Assembly: GCA_007694945.1 (NCBI GenBank)
Contig: REER01000041.1
Location: forward strand, 25,893-89,892
Direction of reading: 5' to 3'
Length of the DNA: 64,000 nt
DNA from: Paracoccaceae bacterium
Lineage (GTDB): Bacteria; Pseudomonadota; Alphaproteobacteria; Rhodobacterales; Rhodobacteraceae
Shown: positions 9,013 to 17,341 of the stretch, in pieces
How the letters are laid out: the number at the start of each line of letters is the position of its first letter
Numbering within the stretch: position 1 is the first letter of the stretch
The notes under the pieces: generated by a model
Told to the model about the DNA's origin: nothing
What the model saw: only the letters and a program-made list of their open reading frames with translations
Databases searched by the model: none
Made by a program: the position numbers and the translations under genes

Positions 9013-9041
9013 GCAGGGCAGCGCTTTCAGCGCCGCCCTGC
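9013..9041 (-). repeat. intercistronic stem-loop between aglE and aglF
   Basis: Inverted repeat GCAGGGC-a-GCGC-TTTCA-GCGC-c-GCCCTGC (7+4 bp with one mismatch, five-base loop), 16 bases after the aglE stop. No T tract follows in the direction of transcription. It is more likely a 3'-end stabiliser or partial terminator, setting a high ratio of binding protein to permease, than a full terminator. Confidence 0.6.
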
Positions 9042-9056
9042 CCTGATATCACAGGG

Positions 9057-10409
9057 TCAGCGCATCTGGTCCCAGCGCGCCTGCACCGCATCGGCCACAT
9101 CCTCGGCCGAGGTGCCGGTGACGAAATCGACCATACCGGTCCAGAAGGCCCCGGCCCCGATCTCACCCGGCATGACATCCGAGGCGTCAAAGCGGAATGT
9201 GGTGGCATCGAGCAGGATCTGGTTCATCGCGCGCAGCGAATCGTCGCGGAAGGTATCGAGATTGACGCCGGCATGCGGGGTCAGGAAGCCCGATTGCGCC
9301 ATCCAGACCTCATGCGCGATGGGCGTCTTGAGGAACTCGATCAGCCCACGGGTTGCCTCGCTGTCATCGGTGATGGCGAATTGCGTGCCCGCACCCATCA
9401 CTGGATCGCCCAGGTCCTTCTCGGCAAAGGACGGGAAATAGAAGAAGGCGAAATCCTGGCCATAGACCGAGCCGTCAGGGAAGAAAGACGGAATGAAGGA
9501 CGCCTGTTTGTGCATGAAGCAGGCGGGCGGAATCTGGAACAGGCCCGCCGGGCTGTCGCGGAAGTCGGTGGTCGCCACCGCTTCAGGGCCGCCCTGGGCC
9601 CAGCCATCAGTATGCACGAAGGTGCCGAAAGTCTCGATCGCCTCGATCACCTCAGGCGAATTGAATGGCAGATCATTGGTGATCCAGTCATCATAAACTT
9701 CCGGTGCGTGCAGACGCAGCATGATGTCCTCGACCCAGTCGGTCGCAGGCCAACCCGTCGCGGCCCCGGACCCCAGACCGATGCACCAGGGCGTGCCGCC
9801 GTCATCGACCATCTGTTGCGACAGCTCCAGCAACTCTTCCATGGTCTCGGGGATGTCATAACCCATCTCGTCGAACTGGTCGGGCGAATACCAGACCAGA
9901 GACTTCACATCGACCTTGTAGAAGAAACCGAACATCTCTTCTTCGCCATCCGGATTCGGGAAGGTTCCCAAATCGACCCAGGACTGCCCCGCGGCATAGT
10001 TTTCGACCATCCAGTCAGCCGTTTCCTGCCCCAGCGGCGACAGCGCACCACGGGCAGCCATATCCGCGGCCAGACCGGGCTGCGGGAACACGGCGATATT
10101 GGGCGCGGAATTAGCCTGAATCGCGATCACGATATCCTGCTCGAAGCTGTCCGAACCGGAATACTCCACCGTCGCGCCAGTCGCAGCTTCGAAGTAAGCC
10201 ATGGTATTGCGCACCATCTCGGCGTCGATACTCAGCCAGGGCCCGGTGATGGTCACTGTCTCGCCCGAGAAATCATGCGCGTCCGAGAACGCCTCGAAGC
10301 TATCCCAGTTGAAGCCCTCGGTGCCGGGCTCGATAAGCAGGTCCTGCGCCAAGGCGCCACTGGTCATCAGGGCAAGCGTGGCCACGCCTGCGTAAAGTCT
10401 GGATTTCAT
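9057..10409 (-). CDS. aglE: alpha-glucoside ABC transporter, periplasmic substrate-binding protein
   Basis: 450 residues. The N-terminus is a classical Sec signal peptide (MKSRLYAGVATLALMTSG followed by ALAQ, cleavage near residue 22), so the protein is periplasmic. The rest has extracellular solute-binding protein family 1 layout and is rich in Trp/Phe/Asp, as sugar binders are. ATG 10409 is preferred over ATG 10415, because GGAGG abuts the latter and is six bases from the former. It is the first gene of the agl operon, next to the divergent regulator. Ligand identity (alpha-glucoside) is inferred from the linked GH13 enzyme. Confidence 0.87.
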   Translation of the reverse strand: MKSRLYAGVATLALMTSGALAQDLLIEPGTEGFNWDSFEAFSDAHDFSGETVTITGPWLSIDAEMVRNTMAYFEAATGATVEYSGSDSFEQDIVIAIQANSAPNIAVFPQPGLAADMAARGALSPLGQETADWMVENYAAGQSWVDLGTFPNPDGEEEMFGFFYKVDVKSLVWYSPDQFDEMGYDIPETMEELLELSQQMVDDGGTPWCIGLGSGAATGWPATDWVEDIMLRLHAPEVYDDWITNDLPFNSPEVIEAIETFGTFVHTDGWAQGGPEAVATTDFRDSPAGLFQIPPACFMHKQASFIPSFFPDGSVYGQDFAFFYFPSFAEKDLGDPVMGAGTQFAITDDSEATRGLIEFLKTPIAHEVWMAQSGFLTPHAGVNLDTFRDDSLRAMNQILLDATTFRFDASDVMPGEIGAGAFWTGMVDFVTGTSAEDVADAVQARWDQMR

Positions 10410-10681
10410 TGTCATCCTCCCACGGTTGACGATTTATAATGCACAAATCTTAAGCTCGTGCTGATCAGCATCCCAGCACCTTGGAATCGCCTTCCCAAAG
10501 CGCTTTGGATGATTAAACCGTGGCGCAACATTCCAAAGCTGTCAATCGGTTTCTTACCTAAGCACCCTGTTTTTATTACTCCTTTTTGCAGGTGCAGAAA
10601 AAATCATTCTGCGAAAGCCTCTTTTCAGGAAGGCCCTATTTTGCATATTATCCCGCCAATCCAACACGGTTTGATCAATAG
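10410..10681. promoter_or_regulatory. divergent promoter region aglE / LacI-type regulator
   Basis: 272 bases, more AT-rich than the flanks, between two divergent starts. It contains the CCAAAGCGCTTTGG palindrome, a TTGGAA half-site (10481-10486) and a TTCCAA half-site (10531-10536). A minus-strand TTGACA (10545-10540) is a possible -35 for aglE, but I find no good -10 at normal spacing. Transcription starts are therefore not assigned. Confidence 0.6.
10495..10508. promoter_or_regulatory. probable operator of the LacI-type regulator
   Basis: CCAAAGCGCTTTGG is a perfect 14-bp palindrome with the central CG typical of LacI-family operators. It sits about 85 bases before aglE and 175 before the regulator gene, placed to control one or both promoters. 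Nearby TTGGAA and TTCCAA half-sites suggest additional binding. Confidence 0.7.
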
Positions 10682-11713
10682 ATGAGCGTTACACTCAAAC
10701 AACTCGCTGCCTCGCTGGATCTCTCGCCCACAACGGTCAGCCGTGCGCTAAATGGCTTTCCAGAGGTGAATGCCGCCACCCGCAGACGCGTCGAACAGGC
10801 GGCGGCGGCGGCGAATTACCACCCCAACACCCGCGCCAAGAGCCTTGCCACAGGCCGTGCGCAGGCCATCGGCCATGTCATCCCGCTCTCGACCAGCCAT
10901 GAAATCGTAAACCCGGTCTTCGCCGATTTCATTGCCGGGGCCGGCGAGGTTTATGCCAGCAATGGCTATGAGATGATCCTGCGCGTGGTGCCCGATGATG
11001 ACGAGGCCAGCGCCTATAGCGACCTGGTGGCGCGCGGCTCGGTCGATGGGGTGATTCTGCACGGGCCACGTATCGAGGATGCACGCGTGGCATTGTTGGC
11101 TGATCTGGGGCTGCCCTTTCTGGTCCACGGCCGCACTTCGGGGGTGAACACGCCCTATTCCTGGCTCGATATCAACAACCAGCGCTCGTTTCACCGCGCG
11201 ACCGAGTTCCTGTGCAGTTTCGACCACCGCCGTATTGCGCTGATCAACGGCCTGGAAGAGATGGATTTCGCCCAGCGCCGCCGCAATGGCTATCTTGAAG
11301 CGCTGGCCAAGGCCGGGATCGAACCGGACCCGATGCTGATGCGGCAGGGCGAGATGACCGAACCCTATGGCTACCGCGCCGCACAAGAGATGATCCAGCT
11401 GCCAGAGCCGCCCACGGCCTTTCTCGCGTCCTCGATCATCGTGGCCTATGGCATTCTGCGCGGGTTGAGCGATCTGGGGCTGAAGCTGGGGCGTGACATT
11501 TCGCTTGTGACCCATGATGATGAACTGTCCTATCTGCCCAATGATGGAGATGTGCCCTTGTTCACTGCCACCCGATCCTCCGTGCGCGAGGCTGGACGCC
11601 GCGCGGCCACCATGCTGCTGCGCCTTGTCGCCAAGCCCGATAGCGGCCCGCTGACCGAGTTGATGGAGACCTCGCTGGTGCTGGGGGCCTCGACCGGGCC
11701 GGTGCGGAGATGA
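10682..11713 (+). CDS. aglR: LacI-family transcriptional regulator of the alpha-glucoside genes
   Basis: 343 residues. The N-terminal helix-turn-helix (residues 4-23, LKQLAASLDLSPTTVSRALN) and hinge are standard LacI family, followed by a periplasmic-binding-like sensor domain. It is divergent from aglE and overlaps the beta-glucosidase gene by four bases (ATGA), so it is co-transcribed with bglA-like and glk. Most likely it represses the agl operon until a glucoside or a derivative binds. The upstream Shine-Dalgarno is weak (no clear GGAGG), suggesting low expression. The symbol follows the homologous system; the inducer is not known from sequence. Confidence 0.85.
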   Translation: MSVTLKQLAASLDLSPTTVSRALNGFPEVNAATRRRVEQAAAAANYHPNTRAKSLATGRAQAIGHVIPLSTSHEIVNPVFADFIAGAGEVYASNGYEMILRVVPDDDEASAYSDLVARGSVDGVILHGPRIEDARVALLADLGLPFLVHGRTSGVNTPYSWLDINNQRSFHRATEFLCSFDHRRIALINGLEEMDFAQRRRNGYLEALAKAGIEPDPMLMRQGEMTEPYGYRAAQEMIQLPEPPTAFLASSIIVAYGILRGLSDLGLKLGRDISLVTHDDELSYLPNDGDVPLFTATRSSVREAGRRAATMLLRLVAKPDSGPLTELMETSLVLGASTGPVRR

Positions 11714-13035
11714 ACGATCTGGGCTTTACACGTACCGACTGGCCCGAGGGCTTCCTGTTCGGCGTCGCGACCTCGGCCTATCAGATCGAGGGCCATGCGC
11801 AGGGCGGTGCGGGTCGCACGCATTGGGATGATTTCGCCGCCACCCCCGGCAATGTCGTGCGCGCCGAGAATGGCGCGCTGGCCTGCGACCACCTGAACCG
11901 CTGGGCAGAGGATCTGGACCTGATTGCGGGCGGGGGGTTCAACATCTACCGCTTCTCGACCTCCTGGGCGCGGGTGCTGCCCGAAGGGCGCGGGGCGGTG
12001 AACCCGGAAGGGCTCGATTTCTACGACCGGCTGGTGGACGGGATGCTGGCGCGTGGGCTGAAGCCCGCGCTGACGCTCTATCATTGGGAATTGCCCTCGG
12101 CGCTGAATGATCTGGGCGGCTGGCGCAACCGCGACATTGCCGGGTGGTTCGCAGAGTATGCCGAAGTGCTCTGCCGCCGCATCGGTGATCGGGTCTGGTC
12201 GGCTGCGCCGATCAATGAGCCCTGGTGCGTCGGCTGGTTGAGCCATTTCCTTGGCGCACATGCGCCCGGTCTGCGCGATATCCGCGCGACGGCACGGGCC
12301 ATGCATCATGTCGGGCTGGCGCATGGTCGCGCCACGCAAGTGATGCGCGGGCTTGGCATGGGCAATCTCGGGGCGGTGTGCAATTTCGAATATGCCCTGC
12401 CGCTGAGTGACAGCGCGGAGGATATCGCCGCAGCCAAGCGCTATGACGGCATCTATAACCGCTGGTTTCTTGGCGCGATGTTCAAGGGCGCCTACCCCGA
12501 GGATGTGCTGGAAGGGCTCGGGCCGCACATGCCGGATGGCTGGCAGGAGGACATGGCCACGATCTTCCAGCCGCTCGACTGGCTGGGGCTGAATTACTAC
12601 ACATGCAAGCGCATTGCCCATGCTTCCGGCCCCTGGCCGCATCTGTCCGAGCATGAGGGCGACCTGCCACAGACCCAGATGGGATGGGAGATCTGCCCCG
12701 AGGGTCTGAGCCATTTCCTGCGCTTCGCGCGTGATCACTACACCGGCGATTTGCCGCTCTATGTGACAGAAAACGGCATGGCCAATCCGGATGAGCCCGA
12801 CACGCCGGACACGGCCCGGATCGACTATCTGCGCGCGCATATGAATGTCGCCCGCGAAGCCATCGCCGAAGGCGTGCCGCTCAAGGGTTATATTGTCTGG
12901 TCGCTCATGGATAATTACGAATGGGCCCTGGGCTATGAAAAGCGCTTCGGGCTTGTCCATGTCGATTTCGACAGCTTGCAACGCCGTCCCAAAGCATCGT
13001 ATCAGGTGCTGAAAGCGGCGTTAGCGCAAGCATAG
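11710..13035 (+). CDS. GH1 beta-glucosidase
   Basis: 441 residues, cytoplasmic (no signal peptide). GH1 hallmarks: acid/base E170 in INEPW, nucleophile E354 in VTENG, the N-terminal FLFGVATSAYQIEG substrate-binding stretch and LNYYT near 294. It would hydrolyse beta-glucosides such as cellobiose to glucose. Its presence in the regulator-glk arm of an alpha-glucoside locus means the regulon may handle both anomers. It starts within the regulator's stop (ATGA overlap) and is followed nine bases later by glk. Confidence 0.92.
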   Translation: MNDLGFTRTDWPEGFLFGVATSAYQIEGHAQGGAGRTHWDDFAATPGNVVRAENGALACDHLNRWAEDLDLIAGGGFNIYRFSTSWARVLPEGRGAVNPEGLDFYDRLVDGMLARGLKPALTLYHWELPSALNDLGGWRNRDIAGWFAEYAEVLCRRIGDRVWSAAPINEPWCVGWLSHFLGAHAPGLRDIRATARAMHHVGLAHGRATQVMRGLGMGNLGAVCNFEYALPLSDSAEDIAAAKRYDGIYNRWFLGAMFKGAYPEDVLEGLGPHMPDGWQEDMATIFQPLDWLGLNYYTCKRIAHASGPWPHLSEHEGDLPQTQMGWEICPEGLSHFLRFARDHYTGDLPLYVTENGMANPDEPDTPDTARIDYLRAHMNVAREAIAEGVPLKGYIVWSLMDNYEWALGYEKRFGLVHVDFDSLQRRPKASYQVLKAALAQA

Positions 13036-13044
13036 GCGGGACAT

Positions 13045-13995
13045 ATGGCCCTCAGCGAGACCCCCTCACTGGTCGCCGATGTCGGTGGCACCAATACCCG
13101 CGTGGCACTGGCGCGCGGCGGGGTGCTGATCGCGGGCACGACCGAGCGTTTTCGCAATGCCGAATTTGCCGGGCTGGAGCAGGTGCTCGCGGCCTATCTC
13201 GAACGCCACCGTAACGCGCCCACACGCGCCGCCATCGCCCTTGCCGGCCCGGTGCGGGGCGGAATGGCCAAGATGACCAATCTGGGCTGGCGGGTCGAGG
13301 CAGGCGCGCTGGCGCGCGCCTGTGGGTTCGACTCTGTCAGCCTGCTCAATGACTTGCAGGCACAGGGCCACGCCCTGCCCCACCTGCCCGACACCCATCT
13401 GCGCCGCATCCGCACAGGCATTGCCGAAGGGGGCACGAAACTGGTGATCGGCCTTGGCACCGGGGTCAATGCCGCGCCCGTCTATCCCTCTGGCGCAGGC
13501 CATCTGGTGCCCCCGGCCGAAGCCGGGCACATCCATCTGCCGCTGCATGAGGCGCTCGATTACCGGCTCTCGGACTGGCTGATCGCGCGGCGCGGCTTCG
13601 CCTCGGTCGAGGATGTTCTGGCGGGCAGCGGGCTGGAGCGGCTCTATGCCTTCCACGCGCATGAGGCGGGTGTGTCGCAGGCGCTGGAGGTTGCTGCCAT
13701 CATCGCGGCGATGGAGGCCGGCGACGCGCTCGCCCAGCGCACGGGGCGGCATTATGTGCGGCTGCTGGCGCAAGTGACGGCGGACCTCGCACTGATCACG
13801 CTGCCTTTCGGCGGCATCTACTATATCGGCGGGGTGGCCCGCGCGATGGTGCCCTGGTTCGAGCGCTTCGGGTTTGAGGCCACGTTCACCGATATGGGCC
13901 GCTTTTCCGATCTGGTCGCACGTTTCCCGCTGGCGCTGGTCGAGGATGATTTCGCCGCGCTCGCCGGCTGCGCGACCTATCTCGACACGTATTGA
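13045..13995 (+). CDS. glk: glucokinase
   Basis: 316 residues, Glk (PF02685-type) hexokinase rather than a ROK kinase. Phosphate-binding motif VADVGGTNTR (about 10-19), LNDLQAQGHAL with the catalytic aspartate near residue 100, and GLGTGVNAA near 138. It phosphorylates the glucose released by the linked alpha- and beta-glucosidases with ATP, feeding Entner-Doudoroff or glycolysis. It is last in the aglR operon. Its 3' end overlaps the convergent membrane-protein gene by 19 bases. Confidence 0.92.
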   Translation: MALSETPSLVADVGGTNTRVALARGGVLIAGTTERFRNAEFAGLEQVLAAYLERHRNAPTRAAIALAGPVRGGMAKMTNLGWRVEAGALARACGFDSVSLLNDLQAQGHALPHLPDTHLRRIRTGIAEGGTKLVIGLGTGVNAAPVYPSGAGHLVPPAEAGHIHLPLHEALDYRLSDWLIARRGFASVEDVLAGSGLERLYAFHAHEAGVSQALEVAAIIAAMEAGDALAQRTGRHYVRLLAQVTADLALITLPFGGIYYIGGVARAMVPWFERFGFEATFTDMGRFSDLVARFPLALVEDDFAALAGCATYLDTY

Positions 13996-14600
13996 TCGCG
14001 CAGCGGCATCCTTTGCCCCAAGGCATTGAGCGCAAAACCCAGTATCGCGAAGCCCACCACCAGCCCCGCGACATGCAGCGCCACGGGCGCAAACCCCAGC
14101 GCGCCGAGGTCGAAGAAGGGGTAAGGATACCACCCCGTCACCAAACCGCGCGCGATGGCATAGACCGCATAACCCGCGGGCCAGATCAGCCACCAGAGCG
14201 GCTGGCCCCCGCGCGGCGCGTTGCGGGTCGTCTCCATAAGCCAGAACCAGAGCGTGAAAGCGGGCATGAGCGTGTGAAAGCCCTGATCGGTCCACCAATT
14301 GAGCCCGGTGAAATGGTAAAGATGCGCAAGCATCAGGTGATAGACCAGCGCCACCATGATCATCGACATGGTCAGCATGCTCATCCAGCCGAAGGAAAGG
14401 CGCTGGCCAGTGATGGCGATGCGCAGAAAGCTGGCGGCCACCAGCGTGTTGGTGAGGATCGTGAAGAACCCGGCGAGCCCCCAGAGAGTCACGCCCAATC
14501 CCAACCCATCGCGCGCGAGATTGAGCCCGACCTGGGTCACCAGTGCCAGCGCCCCGATGCTACCGATCAGCCCGGCGGTGATGCGGTATTTGTGATCCAT
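13977..14600 (-). CDS. Pr6Pr-type integral membrane protein, function unknown
   Basis: 207 residues with about six predicted membrane helices, e.g. GLIGSIGALALVTQ near the start and VALHVAGLVVGFAILGF near the end, and several His/Trp residues near helix ends. It resembles the Pr6Pr/FAR-17a-like family of small membrane proteins, for which no firm function is known. Start ATG 14600 has GGAGG five bases upstream; the longer in-frame reading into the recO region lacks a ribosome-binding site. It is convergent with glk and divergent from recO. Confidence 0.75.
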   Translation of the reverse strand: MDHKYRITAGLIGSIGALALVTQVGLNLARDGLGLGVTLWGLAGFFTILTNTLVAASFLRIAITGQRLSFGWMSMLTMSMIMVALVYHLMLAHLYHFTGLNWWTDQGFHTLMPAFTLWFWLMETTRNAPRGGQPLWWLIWPAGYAVYAIARGLVTGWYPYPFFDLGALGFAPVALHVAGLVVGFAILGFALNALGQRMPLRDQYVSR

Positions 14601-14694
14601 ACGACCCTCCTCTATTCGCCGCTCAAGCCTAGGCGCGCGCGGCGCGCGCGAAAACACTTGCCGTTGCGGCAGCAAGGCGGCAAGGCTCGCAGGC

Positions 14695-15405
14695 ATGGAA
14701 TGGCGCGATCAGGGCATATTGCTGGCCAGATGGCCCCATGGCGAAGCCAATGCCGTGGTCGAGGTCTTTACCGCGCTGCATGGCCGCCATGCCGGGCTGG
14801 TGCGCGGTGGCGGCTCGCGCAAGATGGCGCCGGTGTTGCAACCGGGCGCGCAGCTTGACCTGACATGGCGCGCACGGCTGGAAGAGCAGATGGGCACACT
14901 GGGCGTGGACCTGATGCGCGCGCGTGCGGGTCTGATCATGGGCGACCTGCTGGCGCTTCTGGGGCTGAGTGCGGTCTGCGCGCTCTGCCGCTACGCGCTG
15001 CCCGAGCGACTGGCCTATCCGGGGCTTTACGCCGCGACCGAGGCGCTGGTGGATCGGCTGGGCGAAAATGGCTGGCTGCAGGACTACGCGCTCTGGGAGT
15101 TGCGCCTGCTGGAAGAGACCGGCTTCGGGCTTGATCTGGGACAATGCGCTGTGACGGGCGCGCGCGAGGGGCTGGCCTATGTCAGCCCGCGCAGCGGGCG
15201 GGCGGTCACGCGCGAGGGGGCAGGCGACTATGCCGCGCGGCTGTTGCCCTTGCCCGAGGGGCTGGCTACGGGCCAGCCGCTCGATGCCGATGGCTTGCGC
15301 GCGGCGCTGGGGCTGAGCGGTTATTTCCTGCATCACTGGCTGGCAGAAGCCATCGGACGCCCCCTGCCCGAGGCCCGCGCCCGGTTGGTATCGGCGCTTA
15401 TGTGA
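14695..15405 (+). CDS. recO: DNA repair protein RecO
   Basis: 236 residues. The N-terminal OB fold begins with EWRDQGILLARWPHGEANA and the RecO pattern of a short strand-rich domain followed by a helical domain (about 80-236) is clear. RecO loads RecA on SSB-coated single strands with RecR in gap repair. The usual upstream era/rnc neighbours are absent; the gene stands alone between divergent Pr6Pr and convergent acpS. Confidence 0.92.
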   Translation: MEWRDQGILLARWPHGEANAVVEVFTALHGRHAGLVRGGGSRKMAPVLQPGAQLDLTWRARLEEQMGTLGVDLMRARAGLIMGDLLALLGLSAVCALCRYALPERLAYPGLYAATEALVDRLGENGWLQDYALWELRLLEETGFGLDLGQCAVTGAREGLAYVSPRSGRAVTREGAGDYAARLLPLPEGLATGQPLDADGLRAALGLSGYFLHHWLAEAIGRPLPEARARLVSALM

Positions 15406-15420
15406 GAGCACAAAGCCGCG

Positions 15421-15828
15421 CTACGGCCCCTCCCGCCGCCGCGCCTCGATTACCACAAAAGCCTGCGCCCACGGCGCGTCATCGGTCAGGCTGACATGGA
15501 TGATCGCCTCATGCCCCTCGGGCGTCATCTTGGCCAGACGTTCGGCGGCCCAGCCCGAGACATGCATCACCGGCTGGCCGCCGGGCAGGTTTGCCACCCA
15601 CATGTCGCGCCATGCAATCCCCATCGCGAGCCCGGTGCCGAGCGCCTTGGAACAGGCCTCTTTCGCCGCCCAGCGCTTGGCATAGGTCGCGGCATCCTCT
15701 CCGCGCCGCGCGGCGCGGGCACGTTCCTCATCCGAGAACACGCGATAACGGAAGCGGTCACCGAAGCGCGCCAATGTCCCGGCGATCCGGTCGATATTGG
15801 CCAGATCCGTGCCCACGCCCAGGATCAT
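15421..15828 (-). CDS. acpS: holo-[acyl-carrier-protein] synthase
   Basis: 135 residues, the normal size. Metal-binding aspartate in [12 protein letters not shown] (residues 4-15) and the catalytic [14 protein letters not shown] stretch (near 53-66) are intact. It transfers phosphopantetheine from CoA to apo-ACP for fatty acid synthesis. It starts 13 bases after pdxJ, so the two are one transcript. Confidence 0.95.
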   Translation of the reverse strand: MILGVGTDLANIDRIAGTLARFGDRFRYRVFSDEERARAARRGEDAATYAKRWAAKEACSKALGTGLAMGIAWRDMWVANLPGGQPVMHVSGWAAERLAKMTPEGHEAIIHVSLTDDAPWAQAFVVIEARRREGP

Positions 15829-15841
15829 CCGCGCGCCCTGC

Positions 15842-16594
15842 TCAGAGCCGAGCCAGATTCATCTGACGCCGCATCTCGTGGATGGCGGCCTCAAACCCGA
15901 TAAAGACCGCCTCGCCGATCAGGAAATGCCCGATATTCAACTCGACCACTTCGGGGATGGCAGCAATCGGGCCGACATTGGTGAAATTCAACCCATGGCC
16001 AGCATGCACCTCTAGCCCGAGTTCCTTGCCCAGCGCAGCTGCAGCGAAGAGCTTGCGCAATTCGACATCCCGCGCGGCATCATTGCCCTCGGCGCAATAC
16101 TCGGCATAGGCCCCGACATGCAGTTCGATCACGTGCGCCCCGATTTGTGCTGCGGCCTCGACCTGAACCTCATCAGCAGCGATGAAGAGCGAGACGCGCG
16201 AGCCGGCTTCGCGCAAGGGCGTGATATAGTCGCGCAGGCGGTTGTCATCCCCGGCCACGTTCAACCCGCCCTCGGTGGTACGCTCCTCGCGCCGTTCGGG
16301 CACCAGACAGATCGCATGCGGCCTGTGCGCCAGCGCGATGCGCTGCATCTCCTGGGTCGCCGCCATCTCGAGATTGACCGGGATCTGCACCCCCGCCATC
16401 ACGGCATCGACATCCACGTCGCGGATATGGCGCCGATCCTCGCGCAGGTGGATCGTGATACCGTCGGCACCCGCCTGTTGCGCCAGCAAAGCCGCGCGGA
16501 GCGGGTCGGGATCGGTCCCGCCCCGCGCATTGCGCAGAGTCGCCACATGGTCGATATTCACTCCCAGCCGTAGCCGCGATCCGTCCGCCACCAT
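15842..16594 (-). CDS. pdxJ: pyridoxine 5'-phosphate synthase
   Basis: 250 residues, TIM barrel. Family signatures include [17 protein letters not shown] near the N-terminus (catalytic His in the loop), [12 protein letters not shown], and EVHAGHGLN near residue 205. It condenses 1-deoxyxylulose 5-phosphate with 3-amino-2-oxopropyl phosphate in DXP-dependent vitamin B6 synthesis. It is upstream of acpS, the usual pdxJ-acpS pair. Confidence 0.96.
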   Translation of the reverse strand: MVADGSRLRLGVNIDHVATLRNARGGTDPDPLRAALLAQQAGADGITIHLREDRRHIRDVDVDAVMAGVQIPVNLEMAATQEMQRIALAHRPHAICLVPERREERTTEGGLNVAGDDNRLRDYITPLREAGSRVSLFIAADEVQVEAAAQIGAHVIELHVGAYAEYCAEGNDAARDVELRKLFAAAALGKELGLEVHAGHGLNFTNVGPIAAIPEVVELNIGHFLIGEAVFIGFEAAIHEMRRQMNLARL

Positions 16595-16673
16595 GTCCGA
16601 TCTCCTTACCCCTTCGCGGTGTGCAATTTAACTCGTGAATGGCAAAACTCAATGCTGCTCTGACGGGCACATT

Positions 16674-17303
16674 TCATTTCTCGCGGTCCGATTTTCGCAC
16701 CAGTTCAAAGCGTTCCTGCAGCTTCTTCAACCTGCGGTTGCGATAAGCGCGGATCACGGGAAGTGACAGGAAATAAGCCGGCACCGCGCAGACCACGCCA
16801 ATGATCAGTCCCCCCAGCATATAGGGCAGAAAGACATCACCGCCGAATTTCGCAAGCATGTCCCAGTGGAACGGGCCAAAGGTGATGATCGCCAGAAAAT
16901 TCTGCCACAATTCACCCCAGATCGCGCCAAAAGCGCTCATCACCTCGGAGATCTTGCGTGCATGCCCGCGCCCCAGAAGCAGCGAGCCCAATTCCATCGC
17001 ACTATAGGCGATGATCGGAAAGGTGAAGGGATTGCCGAAGAAGGTGGCTAGTAGCGACGCCAAGATATTGCCGCGCAGCATCCATGCAACCGAGGCGGCA
17101 GTGATGAAATGCAGCCCGAAAAGCGGCAGGCAACTGACAAATACGCCCGCCGCGACGCCTTTGGCGATGCGTTCGGGGGTGTCGGGCAGACGGCGTAGGC
17201 GGTGCATTACGTAGCTCGCCGAGCGCCCCCACCCGCCACCGGGAATGAAGAAATTCACCAGCGACTGTCGGAAATTCCTTGGTGTGCGACGTTTGAATAC
17301 CAA
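16674..17303 (-). CDS. DUF2062 membrane protein
   Basis: 209 residues: a basic N-terminus (VFKRRTPRNFR), an RLRRLPDTPERIAKGVAAGV stretch typical of DUF2062, and three to four membrane helices. The start codon is TTG at 17303 with AAGG nine bases before; no ATG fits the conserved N-terminus, so the TTG is likely genuine. The function of the family is not established. It lies 38 bases after rsh in the rpoZ-rsh-DUF2062-pdxJ-acpS run. Confidence 0.85.
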   Translation of the reverse strand: MVFKRRTPRNFRQSLVNFFIPGGGWGRSASYVMHRLRRLPDTPERIAKGVAAGVFVSCLPLFGLHFITAASVAWMLRGNILASLLATFFGNPFTFPIIAYSAMELGSLLLGRGHARKISEVMSAFGAIWGELWQNFLAIITFGPFHWDMLAKFGGDVFLPYMLGGLIIGVVCAVPAYFLSLPVIRAYRNRRLKKLQERFELVRKSDREK

Positions 17304-17341
17304 GCTGACAGACCTTTACTCCACCTCGCGGCAGCGCGCGC

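Noticed and set aside
11530..12981. 483-residue minus-strand frame
   Set aside because: Antisense to the GH1 beta-glucosidase with intact catalytic residues; no recognisable product.
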